Assembly (NCBI GenBank): GCA_049280995.1
Contig: JBAPRH010000026.1
Location: 1-64,000, forward strand
Direction of reading: 5' to 3'
DNA length: 64,000 nucleotides
Source: Silvibacterium sp049280995
Lineage (GTDB): Bacteria; Acidobacteriota; Terriglobia; Terriglobales; Acidobacteriaceae
Notes under the pieces: generated by a model
What the model was told of the DNA's origin: nothing
Databases searched by the model: none
What the model saw: the letters and a program-made list of their open reading frames with translations, nothing else
Made by a program: the position numbers and the translations under genes
Part shown: positions 34,068-43,776 of the stretch, one piece after another
Position numbering within the stretch: position 1 is the stretch's first letter
How the letters are laid out: every line of letters starts with the position of its first letter

Positions 34068-34922
34068 CTAACTGTAGGTATAGAAACCTCTTCCGCTCTT
34101 GCGCCCCAGCCAGCCCGCATCCACCATCCGTATCAGCAAAGGACACGGCCGGTACTTGGGATCGCCCAACCCTTCCTGCAGCACTCGCATAATGTCCAGG
34201 CAAACGTCGAGGCCGATGAAGTCCGCCAGCGTGAGCGGCCCCATCGGGTGCGCCATCCCCAGTCTGAACACTTCATCCACGGCTTCGGCGGTGGCCACGC
34301 CCTCCATCACGGCATACATGGCCTCATTCAGCAGCGGCATCAGCACCCGGTTCGAGACAAACCCCGGCGCGTCGTTCACCTCCACCGGACTCTTCCCCAG
34401 CCGTCGGGCGAGCACCTGCACCGTGTCATAGGTTTGCTGCGAAGTCGCCAGTCCGCGAATCACCTCCACCAGCTTCATCACTGGAACGGGATTGAAGAAG
34501 TGCATCCCGATCACCCGATCCGGCCTCGCCGTCTGCGCCGCCAGCTTCGTAATCGAGATCGAAGACGTATTCGACGCCAGAATCACGCTGGTGGGCAAAC
34601 TCGAGTCCAGCTCCCGAAAAATCTCGCGCTTCACCTCAAAGCGCTCCGTCGCCGCCTCCACCACGAAGTCGCAGTCCATCAGCGAAGCCCGCTCCAGCGT
34701 CCCATGAATCCGCCCCAGCGCTGCGGCCATCTCCTCCTGCGTTAGCTTAACCTTGGCAAGCTCGCGCCCCATATTTTTCCGGATCGTCTCCAGCCCGCGA
34801 TCCAGAAACCGCTGCTCCACCTCGCACAGCCGAACCGAAAGCCCGCTCCGCGCAAACACATGCGCGATCCCGTTGCCCATCGTTCCCGCGCCCACGACCC
34901 CGACCTTACGAATCTCACCCAT
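34068..34922 (-). CDS. 3-hydroxybutyryl-CoA dehydrogenase
   Basis: The 284-residue enzyme oxidises 3-hydroxyacyl-CoA with NAD(P). The N-terminal Rossmann motif VGVVGAGTMGNGIAHVFARSG, the catalytic histidine in VIGMHFFNPVPVMKLVEVI, and the C-terminal domain with DAPGFVSNRVLMPLLNEA and HPMGPLTLADFIGLDVCL are all present. It is the short, single-function type and not fused to an enoyl-CoA hydratase. GAGGAG precedes the ATG at 34922. It could act in butyrate/PHB metabolism or fatty-acid oxidation; partner genes are not next to it. It is divergent from the atp operon. Confidence 0.94.
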   Translation of the reverse strand: MGEIRKVGVVGAGTMGNGIAHVFARSGLSVRLCEVEQRFLDRGLETIRKNMGRELAKVKLTQEEMAAALGRIHGTLERASLMDCDFVVEAATERFEVKREIFRELDSSLPTSVILASNTSSISITKLAAQTARPDRVIGMHFFNPVPVMKLVEVIRGLATSQQTYDTVQVLARRLGKSPVEVNDAPGFVSNRVLMPLLNEAMYAVMEGVATAEAVDEVFRLGMAHPMGPLTLADFIGLDVCLDIMRVLQEGLGDPKYRPCPLLIRMVDAGWLGRKSGRGFYTYS

Positions 34923-34954
34923 CGCTCGCTCCTCGAAACAGGAAAGTGTAACAA

Positions 34955-34999
34955 GCTAGGGAGCAGATGGCTAAGGAGCGGGTCGCTGAGGAGCGGGTC
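34955..34999. repeat. three tandem 15-bp repeats
   Basis: Units are GCTAGGGAGCAGATG, GCTAAGGAGCGGGTC and GCTGAGGAGCGGGTC, the last two differing at one base. They lie 33 bp upstream of the 3HB-CoA dehydrogenase start, in the upstream region of that gene. Confidence 0.7.
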
Positions 35000-35331
35000 A
35001 CAGGCAAGTCTTGCCCTTATTGGCGATCATCGAGTCTTAAATCTGGCTTATGCGCGGTATGGCCGCAAGATTACGAAACATTGCGATCATCGGGTCGTTT
35101 CCTAGCCAGAATAAGTATGGGCTGGCAGAGAGGGAGCGGTAGTAGGTCCCCAACAGCCAGCCCATTGGACCCTGAAGCGGGTCGAGGTGATATCCTGAGT
35201 CTACGCCGGTAAGTGGGCGAGTCAAGAGATTTCCGAAGCTTTTTTTCCAGCGATTCTGCCGCCTCCTTGTCTGCGCTAATCCCTCGTTTTCAGAGGCACA
35301 GGAGACGCGGGAACAGTGTATCCCGATTGCA

Positions 35332-35361
35332 TTGACAGTGGAATTTCCGCTCTGTTACAAC
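35332..35361 (+). promoter_or_regulatory. candidate promoter for atp operon
   Basis: A perfect -35 TTGACA (35332-35337) is followed after 18 bp by TACAAC at 35356-35361 with an upstream TG, an extended -10 resembling TATAAT at 4 of 6 positions. It lies about 55 bp upstream of the first atp gene. No stronger promoter is visible in the gap. Confidence 0.4.
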
Positions 35362-35415
35362 CAATTGTCCGCGAACCAGCCTATATAGATTCCACCCGTT
35401 TGAAACGGCGAAATC

Positions 35416-35877
35416 ATGCTCGATCAGTTGATGCGTCAACTCGGCGATCTGTTCCTCGGCTCCGTGCCGACGATGATTATTTTTCTCATCCTCGTCTTCG
35501 CCTATCGCTTCATCCTGTATGGCTCGCTCGTCAAGACCCTCTCCGACCGCCGCGAGCGCACCACTGGCGCCATTGAGGCCGCCGGGGCAGCCATTGCCCA
35601 TGCTGACACCAAAGCTCAGGAATATGAGGCAAAGCTTCGCGCCGCGCGTGCTGAAATCTTCCACCTGCGCGAGCAGCGCCTTCAGCAGTGGAACGCGGAA
35701 AAAGACGCGGCTCTGGCTTCCGCGCGCCTGGCCGCACAGGAGCGCGTCGCCCAGGCCCGCATCGGCATTGATGCGGAAGCCGCCGCCGCCCGTCGCCGCA
35801 TTGAAGACGCCGCCGGCCAGCTCGCCGCGCAGATCGTCCAGGCCGTGCTTCCGGCCCCGCTTGAGGAGGCCCGTTGA
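35416..35877 (+). CDS. atpF: ATP synthase F0 subunit b (first copy, b'-type)
   Basis: This 153-residue protein has one N-terminal transmembrane segment at about 17-36 (VPTMIIFLILVFAYRFILYGSLV) and a long charged coiled coil that ends PLEEAR, as in F0 b subunits linking the membrane ring to F1. It is one of two adjacent b-type genes and has no signal peptide, so it resembles the b' type. The TTG start of the next gene overlaps its stop (TTGA). It opens the atp cluster here; no a or c subunit gene precedes it. Confidence 0.87.
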   Translation: MLDQLMRQLGDLFLGSVPTMIIFLILVFAYRFILYGSLVKTLSDRRERTTGAIEAAGAAIAHADTKAQEYEAKLRAARAEIFHLREQRLQQWNAEKDAALASARLAAQERVAQARIGIDAEAAAARRRIEDAAGQLAAQIVQAVLPAPLEEAR

Positions 35878-36632
35878 AGCGCCTCCCCCAACTCCTCTTG
35901 TTTCCGGCTCTGGTCCTTACTTTGCTGTTCGCCCTGCCCACCGCAGCCCCGCGCCTCGACGCGCAGGCCACTCCGGCGGCACAGACTCAGAAGCCGGCGC
36001 GAGCGAGGAAGTCGGCCCTGCCCCCGCGCTCTGAGAAAGTGGACGCCCCCGAATCCAATCAGGAATTAGAGGCTTTCCGTCATTCCCCCGCCGTCAGGAG
36101 CATCGCGAGAGGCTTGGGCCTCAATACTGAAACGGCGGCCAAGATATTTGAGGACATCAACTCCGCCATCATGATCGGGGCCATCCTCTGGCTCCTCTTC
36201 CGCTTCATTCCGCGCATGTACCGCAAGCGCTCCGAGACGCTCGACAGGCAGATTCTCGACGCCGCGCTGGCCACCTCGCGCGCCAACGAAAGGCTGGCCG
36301 TGGTTGAAGAACGGCTTTCCAAACTCGACGTCGAGATCGCATCCATCCGCGAGCAGAGCGAACGCGACACTGTCGAAGACGAGCGGCGCATTCACGAGTC
36401 CCTCGAAGCAGAAAAGCAGCGGCTTGTCTCCTCCATCGAACAGGAAATTGAAGCCGCCGGCGCAACCGCACGCCGCGACCTCAAGCAGTACGCCGCCAAC
36501 CTGGCCATCGAGCGCGCCATATCGGAGATCCACCTTACCGAGGCCGACGACCGCGCCCTGGTCCGTTCCTTCGGCCAGGATCTTACGGGTCAAGACTGGC
36601 ACGCCGGTCATCAAAACGGAGAGAACAACTGA
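35874..36632 (+). CDS. atpF: ATP synthase F0 subunit b (second copy, with signal-like N-terminus)
   Basis: The 252-residue protein is longer than usual. Its N-terminus looks like a signal peptide (MKRLPQLLLFPALVLTLLFALPTAAPRLDAQ). A Pro/Ala/Lys linker follows, then a transmembrane segment at about 96-112 (SAIMIGAILWLLFRFIPRMY) and the coiled-coil stalk (LDRQILDAALATSRANERL, RDLKQYAANLAIERAI). The TTG start at 35874 with GAGGAGG upstream overlaps the previous stop. Two b subunits plus the extra N-terminal segment suggest an unusual peripheral stalk. Its stop overlaps atpH by a few bases. Confidence 0.85.
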   Translation: MKRLPQLLLFPALVLTLLFALPTAAPRLDAQATPAAQTQKPARARKSALPPRSEKVDAPESNQELEAFRHSPAVRSIARGLGLNTETAAKIFEDINSAIMIGAILWLLFRFIPRMYRKRSETLDRQILDAALATSRANERLAVVEERLSKLDVEIASIREQSERDTVEDERRIHESLEAEKQRLVSSIEQEIEAAGATARRDLKQYAANLAIERAISEIHLTEADDRALVRSFGQDLTGQDWHAGHQNGENN

Positions 36633-37171
36633 TGGCCGTCTTCACCGCACGCTACGCTTCCGCCCTCGCCGACGTCATCTTCGAGCAGAAGCTTCAGCCC
36701 GGAGCCGTCCAGTCGCAGCTCAACGACTTTGCTGCCGGGTGGCGCGAGAGCGCCGGGCTGCGCGAGGTGTTTCTCGATCCCTCGTTTCCCGCGGACCGGA
36801 AGGTTGCCATCCTCGACAAGCTCAACGAACGGCTCCGTATGGCGAAGCAGGTTCGCAACTTCATTGCGGTCCTCATCAACCACGACCGCATGGAGTCCTT
36901 CGAGGAAATCCTCAAAGACTTTCGCCACGAGTTGAACACCCGCTTGAACATCGCCGAAGTCGAAGTAACCTCCGCGCGCAAGCTTGACGATCGTGAGCGC
37001 CGGTCACTCGAAGCCCAGGTTGCCCGCATCACCAGCGGCGAGATCAGCGCAAAATTCCGCGAAGACCCCTCCCTGGTCGGCGGCGTCATCATAAAAATAG
37101 GGAGTACTGTATACGACGACTCCGTACGCGGACGTCTGAACCGGCTCAAAGAGCAACTGGCGGCAACTTAA
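36632..37171 (+). CDS. atpH: ATP synthase F1 subunit delta
   Basis: Delta (179 residues) joins the peripheral stalk to F1. It has the OSCP/delta helices MAVFTARYASALADVIFEQ, LREVFLDPSFPADRKVAILDKL and the C-terminal signature RITSGEISAKFREDPSLVGGVIIKIGSTVYDDSVRGRLNRLKEQL, which is conserved in delta subunits. It follows the b gene with a TGATG overlap and precedes atpA by 59 bp. Confidence 0.94.
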   Translation: MAVFTARYASALADVIFEQKLQPGAVQSQLNDFAAGWRESAGLREVFLDPSFPADRKVAILDKLNERLRMAKQVRNFIAVLINHDRMESFEEILKDFRHELNTRLNIAEVEVTSARKLDDRERRSLEAQVARITSGEISAKFREDPSLVGGVIIKIGSTVYDDSVRGRLNRLKEQLAAT

Positions 37172-37230
37172 CCGGAAAAATTGAATGCTAAACAAGACAA
37201 ACGTTATAGGAATCCATTACAAAGTGACAC

Positions 37231-38844
37231 ATGGCGCAGATTAAGGCAGATGAAATCACGCAGCTCCTGAAGGAGCAGATCGAGAATTACGACTCCAGGG
37301 TTCGCGTGGATGAGGTGGGCACCATCATCTCGCTCGGCGACGGCATCGCCCGCATCCATGGCCTCGATAAGGTTATGGCCGGCGAGCTCATCGAGTTTCC
37401 CCACAACATCGCCGGCCTGGCTATGAGCCTCGAAGAGGATCAGGTCGGCTCCGTGATCATGGGCGAATACTCCGAGCTGCGCGAGGGCGACCAGGTCCGC
37501 CGCACCGGTAAAATTCTCAGCGTTCCGGTTGGCGACGCCCTCGTTGGCCGCGTCGTCAACTCCCTCGGCCAGCCCATCGACGACAAGGGCCCCATCGACT
37601 CCAGCGAGAGCATGCCCATCGAGCGCCTGGCCCCCGGCGTCATCGACCGCCAGCCTGTTCGCGAGCCCATGATGACCGGCCTCAAGGCCATCGACTCCAT
37701 GATCCCCATCGGGCGTGGCCAGCGCGAGCTGATCATCGGAGACCGCCAGACCGGCAAAACCTCCGTCGCCCTTGACACCATCATCAACAGCAGGGGCAAG
37801 GACCTCGTCTGCATTTACTGCGCCGTCGGCCAGAAGCGCTCCTCCGTCGCCCAGGTTGTGCAGACGCTCGCCGAGCACGGCGCCATGGACTACACCATCG
37901 TCGTCGTCGCCTCCGCGTCCGAGCCTGCGCCGATGCTTTACCTCGCGCCCTACGCCGCGACCACCATGGCCGAGTACTTCCGCGACAGCAGCCGCCACGC
38001 GCTTATCGTCTACGACGATCTCTCCAAGCACGCCGTCGCTTACCGCGAACTGTCGCTGCTGCTCCGCCGCCCGCCGGGCCGCGAAGCCTACCCGGGCGAC
38101 GTCTTCTATCTCCACTCCCGCCTGCTCGAGCGCTCCTCCAAGCTCAGCAAGGAGAAAGGCTCGGGCTCGCTCACCGCCCTGCCCATCATCGAAACGCAGG
38201 CCGGCGACGTCTCGGCCTATATTCCGACCAACGTCATCTCAATCACCGACGGCCAGATCTTCCTCGAAACCGACCTGTTCAACTCCGGCGTGCGCCCCGC
38301 CGTCAACGTGGGGCTCTCCGTCTCCCGCGTCGGCTTCTCCGCCGCCATCAAGGCCATCAAGCAGGTGGGCTCCACGCTCAAGCTCGACCTCGCCCAGTAC
38401 CGCGACCTCGCTGCCTTCGCGCAATTCGGCAGCGACCTCGACAAGACCACGCAGGCCCAGCTCAACCGCGGCCAGCGGCTCACCGAGCTGCTCAAGCAGC
38501 CGCAGTTCCAACCGCTCACTGCCGAGAAGCAGGTCATCGTCCTTTACGCCGGAACGCAGGGCTTCCTCGACGACATCAAGGTCGAAGACATTCGAGCCTT
38601 CGAGGACGGCCTTTATAAGTACCTCGACTCCGCCCAGACTGCCCTGCTCAGCGACATCGCCACCAAGAAGGCGCTCGACAACGACCTGAAAAAGCGCATC
38701 GCCGACGCTCTCGACGACTACAAGTCCAACTTCCTCTCCGGCCACGAAAACGCCAAAATCAAGGAGCCGGCGGAAAAGACCGAATCCCAGCTCGAGCAGC
38801 CGCAGGAAGCTGAAGAAAAAGTGCCAGCCGGAGCGGCAAAGTAG
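37231..38844 (+). CDS. atpA: ATP synthase F1 subunit alpha
   Basis: The 537-residue alpha subunit forms the catalytic ring with beta. The Walker A motif GDRQTGKTS is at about 170-178, VVASASEPAPMLYLAPYAATTMAEYF and the DDLSKHAVAYRELSLLLRRPPGREAYPGDVFYLHSRLLER signature follow, and the VGLSVSRVG segment near the C-terminus is intact. A charged tail of about 35 residues (GHENAKIKEPAEKTESQLEQPQEAEEK) extends past the usual end. The ribosome site before the ATG is weak. atpG starts 3 bp after its stop. Confidence 0.97.
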   Translation: MAQIKADEITQLLKEQIENYDSRVRVDEVGTIISLGDGIARIHGLDKVMAGELIEFPHNIAGLAMSLEEDQVGSVIMGEYSELREGDQVRRTGKILSVPVGDALVGRVVNSLGQPIDDKGPIDSSESMPIERLAPGVIDRQPVREPMMTGLKAIDSMIPIGRGQRELIIGDRQTGKTSVALDTIINSRGKDLVCIYCAVGQKRSSVAQVVQTLAEHGAMDYTIVVVASASEPAPMLYLAPYAATTMAEYFRDSSRHALIVYDDLSKHAVAYRELSLLLRRPPGREAYPGDVFYLHSRLLERSSKLSKEKGSGSLTALPIIETQAGDVSAYIPTNVISITDGQIFLETDLFNSGVRPAVNVGLSVSRVGFSAAIKAIKQVGSTLKLDLAQYRDLAAFAQFGSDLDKTTQAQLNRGQRLTELLKQPQFQPLTAEKQVIVLYAGTQGFLDDIKVEDIRAFEDGLYKYLDSAQTALLSDIATKKALDNDLKKRIADALDDYKSNFLSGHENAKIKEPAEKTESQLEQPQEAEEKVPAGAAK

Positions 38845-38847
38845 CCG

Positions 38848-39966
38848 ATGGCCAACGTCCTCGATCTACGACGGCGCATCCGCAGCGTCAAGAACACGCG
38901 CCAGATCACCAAGGCTATGAAGATGGTCTCGGCGGCCAAGCTGCGCCGTGCCCAGGAGCGCGCGCTCTCTTCGCGCCCCTACTCGGCCATGCTGGCCAGC
39001 GTCATCGCCTCGCTCAAGCGCCGCATCGAAATCATCGATCCGCGCACCGGCGAGTTGCGCCACCCGCTCCTCCAAACCCGTCCGGAAAAGCACGTCCTGG
39101 TCATCGTGGTCTCGGGAGATAAGGGTTTCGCCGGCGCCTTCAACTCCAGCATCTTCAAGGCCGCCGTCAACTTTCTCGACAAAAATCACGATAAGCAGAT
39201 CGACGTTGAAGCCATCGGCCGCAAGGGACGCGACCTGTTCCGCCGCCGCTATCCCGCCGCCGTCTTTCTCGGCCAGCCTGACACCGCAGGCCAGCCCGAC
39301 CCGGAAAACAACGGGGAGAAGTCGCCGCCGCGTCCCGAGCGCCAGCAACGGGCAGCCCGCATTGAAGTCACCGGCGATCATCCCGACATGCTCGTAGACC
39401 TCAGCTACGACCGCGTTCGCGCGCTTGGGGCCGAAGTCGTCGCCCGCTACGCGCACGCTGAAATCGACGCCGCCTATATCATTTACAACGAATTCAAGTC
39501 CGTGATCCAGCAGCGCGTCGTCGTCGAGCGCGTCCTGCCCATCATCAAGTTCGGCAAGCACGACGTCTCCTCGCTGCGCGAAATGACTCCCGAAGAGCGC
39601 GCCAATGCCGCCCGCGCCGCGCTCACCGCCGGTGTGACCGTCGAACCGGGCGAGGCCGAAGCCGACGTCAAGGAATTCGAGGACGAAGCCCAAAAATTCG
39701 GCACCTCCGGCGTCGATTACATCTACGAGCAAACCCCGCGCCAGATCTTCGAGGCCATCCTGCCCCGCTACATCACCTCCCAGCTCTACCACGCCATGCT
39801 TGAATCCGTGGCCGCCGAGCACGCCGCCCGCATGACCGCCATGGACGCGGCCACCAACAACGCCTCCGACATGATCGACCGCCTCACCCTCACCATGAAC
39901 CGCGTCCGACAGGCCGCCATCACCAAGGAAATTATCGAAATCGTAAGCGGCGCCGCCGCCATTTAG
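38848..39966 (+). CDS. atpG: ATP synthase F1 subunit gamma (enlarged)
   Basis: Gamma is the rotor shaft; usual length is about 290 residues, here it is 372. The ends are canonical: RRRIRSVKNTRQITKAMKMVSAAKLRRAQERA at the start and ARMTAMDAATNNASDMIDRLTLTMNRVRQAAITKEIIEIVSGAAA at the end. Two extra segments occur, a Pro/Asn/Glu-rich insert at about 143-177 and a longer acidic insert at about 237-290 with DVKEFEDEAQKFGTSGVDY. They lie in the globular Rossmann-like part. The gene ends 99 bp before atpD, a gap occupied by a hairpin repeat. Confidence 0.94.
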   Translation: MANVLDLRRRIRSVKNTRQITKAMKMVSAAKLRRAQERALSSRPYSAMLASVIASLKRRIEIIDPRTGELRHPLLQTRPEKHVLVIVVSGDKGFAGAFNSSIFKAAVNFLDKNHDKQIDVEAIGRKGRDLFRRRYPAAVFLGQPDTAGQPDPENNGEKSPPRPERQQRAARIEVTGDHPDMLVDLSYDRVRALGAEVVARYAHAEIDAAYIIYNEFKSVIQQRVVVERVLPIIKFGKHDVSSLREMTPEERANAARAALTAGVTVEPGEAEADVKEFEDEAQKFGTSGVDYIYEQTPRQIFEAILPRYITSQLYHAMLESVAAEHAARMTAMDAATNNASDMIDRLTLTMNRVRQAAITKEIIEIVSGAAAI

Positions 39967-39980
39967 GAAAGTGTTTGTAT

Positions 39981-40037
39981 CAGGGCGCGGTTTCAGCCGT
40001 GCCGCAAGCAGCAAATCAAAACGGGGCTTTAGCCCTG
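39981..40037. repeat. REP-like hairpin repeat inside atp operon
   Basis: Outer arms CAGGGC (39981-39986) and GCCCTG (40032-40037) enclose two small hairpins. One is GGCGCGG with CCGTGCC around TTTCAG, the other GGGCT/AGCCC around TT at 40024-40035. The element lies in the 99-bp gap between atpG and atpD. Its form recalls the GC-rich intergenic elements common in acidobacterial genomes, from memory and unverified here. Confidence 0.55.
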
Positions 40038-40065
40038 TGGGAATTTTCAGAAGACGAACAATTCT

Positions 40066-41508
<1,443 letters not shown>

Positions 41509-41510
41509 CC

Positions 41511-41927
41511 ATGGCAGACACCAATCGTCTAAAGGTCCGGCTCGTAACTCCCGATCGCATCCTCGTCGACCAGACCGTCGACGCGGTCGAGGTGCCGTCG
41601 AAGTCCGGCTATCTCGAAGTCCTCTACGGCCACAGCCCACTGCTTGCCGGGCTGGCTCCGGGCGATGTCGTGCTCCACGGAGGCGATCAACACAATGGCG
41701 ACCGCTTCAACGTGGCCCGCGGTTTCGTCGAAGTCCTGCCTGAACGCGTGACGATCCTCGCTGAAACCGCCATGAAGCCCGAGGAAATCGACAAGTCCGC
41801 TGCGGAGCTCGAGCTCGACCACGGGCGCAAACTCTGGGCCGAAGCCGGCGACGACCCCGAGAAATACGAACAGGCCAACGGCTTCATGCGCGAAGCCGAA
41901 TCCAAACTCGACAGCGCAAAACGCTGA
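41511..41927 (+). CDS. atpC: ATP synthase F1 subunit epsilon
   Basis: Epsilon (138 residues) regulates and couples rotation. The N-terminal beta-barrel (LKVRLVTPDRILVDQTVDAVEVPSKSGYLEVLYGHSPLLAGLAPGDVVLHGGDQ, then FNVARGFVEVLPERVTILAETA) and the C-terminal helices (EEIDKSAAELELDHGRKLWAEAG) are present. It closes the atp cluster, 2 bp after atpD, and is followed by a convergent retropepsin-like gene. Confidence 0.94.
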   Translation: MADTNRLKVRLVTPDRILVDQTVDAVEVPSKSGYLEVLYGHSPLLAGLAPGDVVLHGGDQHNGDRFNVARGFVEVLPERVTILAETAMKPEEIDKSAAELELDHGRKLWAEAGDDPEKYEQANGFMREAESKLDSAKR

Positions 41928-41971
41928 ACAGAGGCATGGCCTCGGGGTTGACTCTCTGACCTCATCCCCAC

Positions 41972-43615
41972 TCACCGATAGTCCTGATACCCACGGTGCG
42001 GCGAATACTCAAGCTTCATCAGCCCGTCGCGATAATCGATGCGCACCACCAGCACGCTCAGCGTGTCCTCGCCCAGCAGCCCGGAAATCTCCGTTCCCAG
42101 ACTCTCGCTAGGGCGACTCAGATCAAAAACGGTGATCCGGGCGCTCTTCTGCTCCAGATTCCCGAACCGCACCGCGAAATCGGAAGCGTAATAAACCTTC
42201 TTCACCTGGCCCGCGACCCCCAAAATATCCGCACCGTTATTGTTGTGTATTTTGGAAACCGCCGCGGCCGCCTCCGGCGCAATCACCGACGCGTTCGCGC
42301 CGGTATCAATCACAAACAGGCCCAGTTTCTTCCCGTTCATCAACCCCGGAATAATCAGCGAGTGCCCCCGGCGATAGACCTGCATCCAGTCCTTCATCTC
42401 CGGTGCAATATAGCGGTCATGCGGCTCCACGTTCTCCGCTGAGCCGGCCCCGCCCGCCGTATCGAGCTTCTCCGGAGCAGCCGCCGCAGAATTCGCTCCG
42501 GGACTCGTTCCCGGACTTGTTCCGGGATTTGCTTCGGGATAAGCAGGCAGTGGAGCCAGCGTCAGCTTGAGCGAGGGAAAATCCAGCGTCACCAGAAACT
42601 GCGAGAACACGTTCGTACCTATCAGCCCGTCGATGCCCGTGATGTCGCGCCGATCGCTCACCTCCACCAGGCAATTCCTGAACTCGAGCTTGCCAATCCT
42701 GATCGAATCGGCCTCGGCCAGATAACCCGCCTGCGGACCTTTGTCCCCGATGCCGGACTCCTGAACCCTGACCAGCGGCTGCAGTTTGGCTTTTTTCGCA
42801 AGCGAGCTGTTGATATAAATTCCGCTCGCGCCCGTATCAATCGCCAGGTGAGACTTGCGGCCATTGACCGCGACCTCCAGTCCCCACGTCCGCAGTGCCC
42901 CCGACGGCGCCGCGATCGGCGTGAAGGGGATATCCATCGGCTTCGTAATCGGCGAAACCAGCCGGCATCCACTCTCATTCCGCTCCTGGCTTTCTAGTGT
43001 CGCCAGCTCCGCCTGCGCCTTCGGCACCCCTCTTGCGTCGCCGTTCGCACCCGCCAGATACTTCTTGAGCGACGCAATCCGCTGCTCCCGCGGCAGCGTC
43101 GCCCTCCACTCCCGCGCTATCAGCGGATCGTAAGGATCAAGCTGGTGCGCCAGCCGAATCTGCCCGAGCGCGCTCGCGTAATACGAGGTAAACCGAAAAT
43201 AATCCGCCAGCGCGCGATGCAGCGGCGCGTAGCACACCCCATGCACCTGCGCCGCGTTCAGCGTCTTCGCTTCTTCCCATGGAAGCCCCTGCCGATGCTC
43301 GACCTCGGCCAGCGCCGTCAGCAGCGCAGGCGATTGCGGGGCCTTCTTCAGCGCCGCCTCTATCGTCGCCGCGGCGTCATCGATCTTCTGCTCCGCCAGC
43401 AGCACGCCAACCAGCCCCGCCGTCAGCTCCTCGTCCCCGGGTGTCTTCGCAATCGCCACGCGATACAGGCTCTCCGCCTCCGCCTGGTGTCCGCTCATGC
43501 TCGCAATCTGCGCTGCGGTCAGCGGATGCGGCTGCGCAACCGGACACTCAGCCGCGCGCCCGGTCAAAGGAGCCACCGCGACGGCAGCCACCACGAAAAT
43601 CATTCGCAGCAACAT
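41972..43615 (-). CDS. two-lobed retropepsin-like aspartic protease with TPR-like N-terminus
   Basis: This 547-residue protein has a signal peptide (MLLRMIFVVAAVAVAPLTGRAA), then TPR-like helical repeats through about residue 210. Two aspartyl-protease domains follow. The first has the motif IDTGASG with D260 and a following IDGLIGTNVF; the second has IDTGANAS with D437 and a following SGLLGEDTL. Each domain resembles a retropepsin subunit, so the two could form an internal dimer with both aspartates on one chain. Between them lies a Pro/Gly/Ser/Ala-rich linker with PGTSPGTSPG repeats. The TPR part suggests substrate recruitment or a scaffold role. Confidence 0.85.
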   Translation of the reverse strand: MLLRMIFVVAAVAVAPLTGRAAECPVAQPHPLTAAQIASMSGHQAEAESLYRVAIAKTPGDEELTAGLVGVLLAEQKIDDAAATIEAALKKAPQSPALLTALAEVEHRQGLPWEEAKTLNAAQVHGVCYAPLHRALADYFRFTSYYASALGQIRLAHQLDPYDPLIAREWRATLPREQRIASLKKYLAGANGDARGVPKAQAELATLESQERNESGCRLVSPITKPMDIPFTPIAAPSGALRTWGLEVAVNGRKSHLAIDTGASGIYINSSLAKKAKLQPLVRVQESGIGDKGPQAGYLAEADSIRIGKLEFRNCLVEVSDRRDITGIDGLIGTNVFSQFLVTLDFPSLKLTLAPLPAYPEANPGTSPGTSPGANSAAAAPEKLDTAGGAGSAENVEPHDRYIAPEMKDWMQVYRRGHSLIIPGLMNGKKLGLFVIDTGANASVIAPEAAAAVSKIHNNNGADILGVAGQVKKVYYASDFAVRFGNLEQKSARITVFDLSRPSESLGTEISGLLGEDTLSVLVVRIDYRDGLMKLEYSPHRGYQDYR

Positions 43616-43776
43616 TCGCAGTCAACCTACCACCGCCGCCCACGACGAGCAAATCTCGGTTTCCCCACACCGAACTCTCTCAGTCGCAATTTCCTGTTTT
43701 GGAAACGCTCATCCAATCAAAGGTTGAGCAATCCTCCCCGTCCATGTATTTTGGAGCAGGGAAAAGCAGTCCAGTC

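Larger units (their letters stand above)
34923..35415. other. 493-bp intergenic region between 3HB-CoA dehydrogenase and atp operon
   Basis: No credible protein gene is present. The region contains tandem 15-mers (34955-34999), two similar GCGATCATCG-type tracts, and a 9-bp stem of TGGGCTGGC (35118-35126) with GCCAGCCCA (35156-35164). A GACCC/GGGTC hairpin lies at 35168-35183, a run of T residues near 35240, and a candidate sigma-70 promoter at 35332-35361. The hairpins and T-run could belong to a small RNA or to transcript-end structures; no known RNA family was recognised. Confidence 0.55.

Noticed and set aside
38866..40014. 382-residue minus-strand open frame in the atp cluster
   Set aside because: Shadow of atpG; the plus-strand proteins are full canonical subunits.
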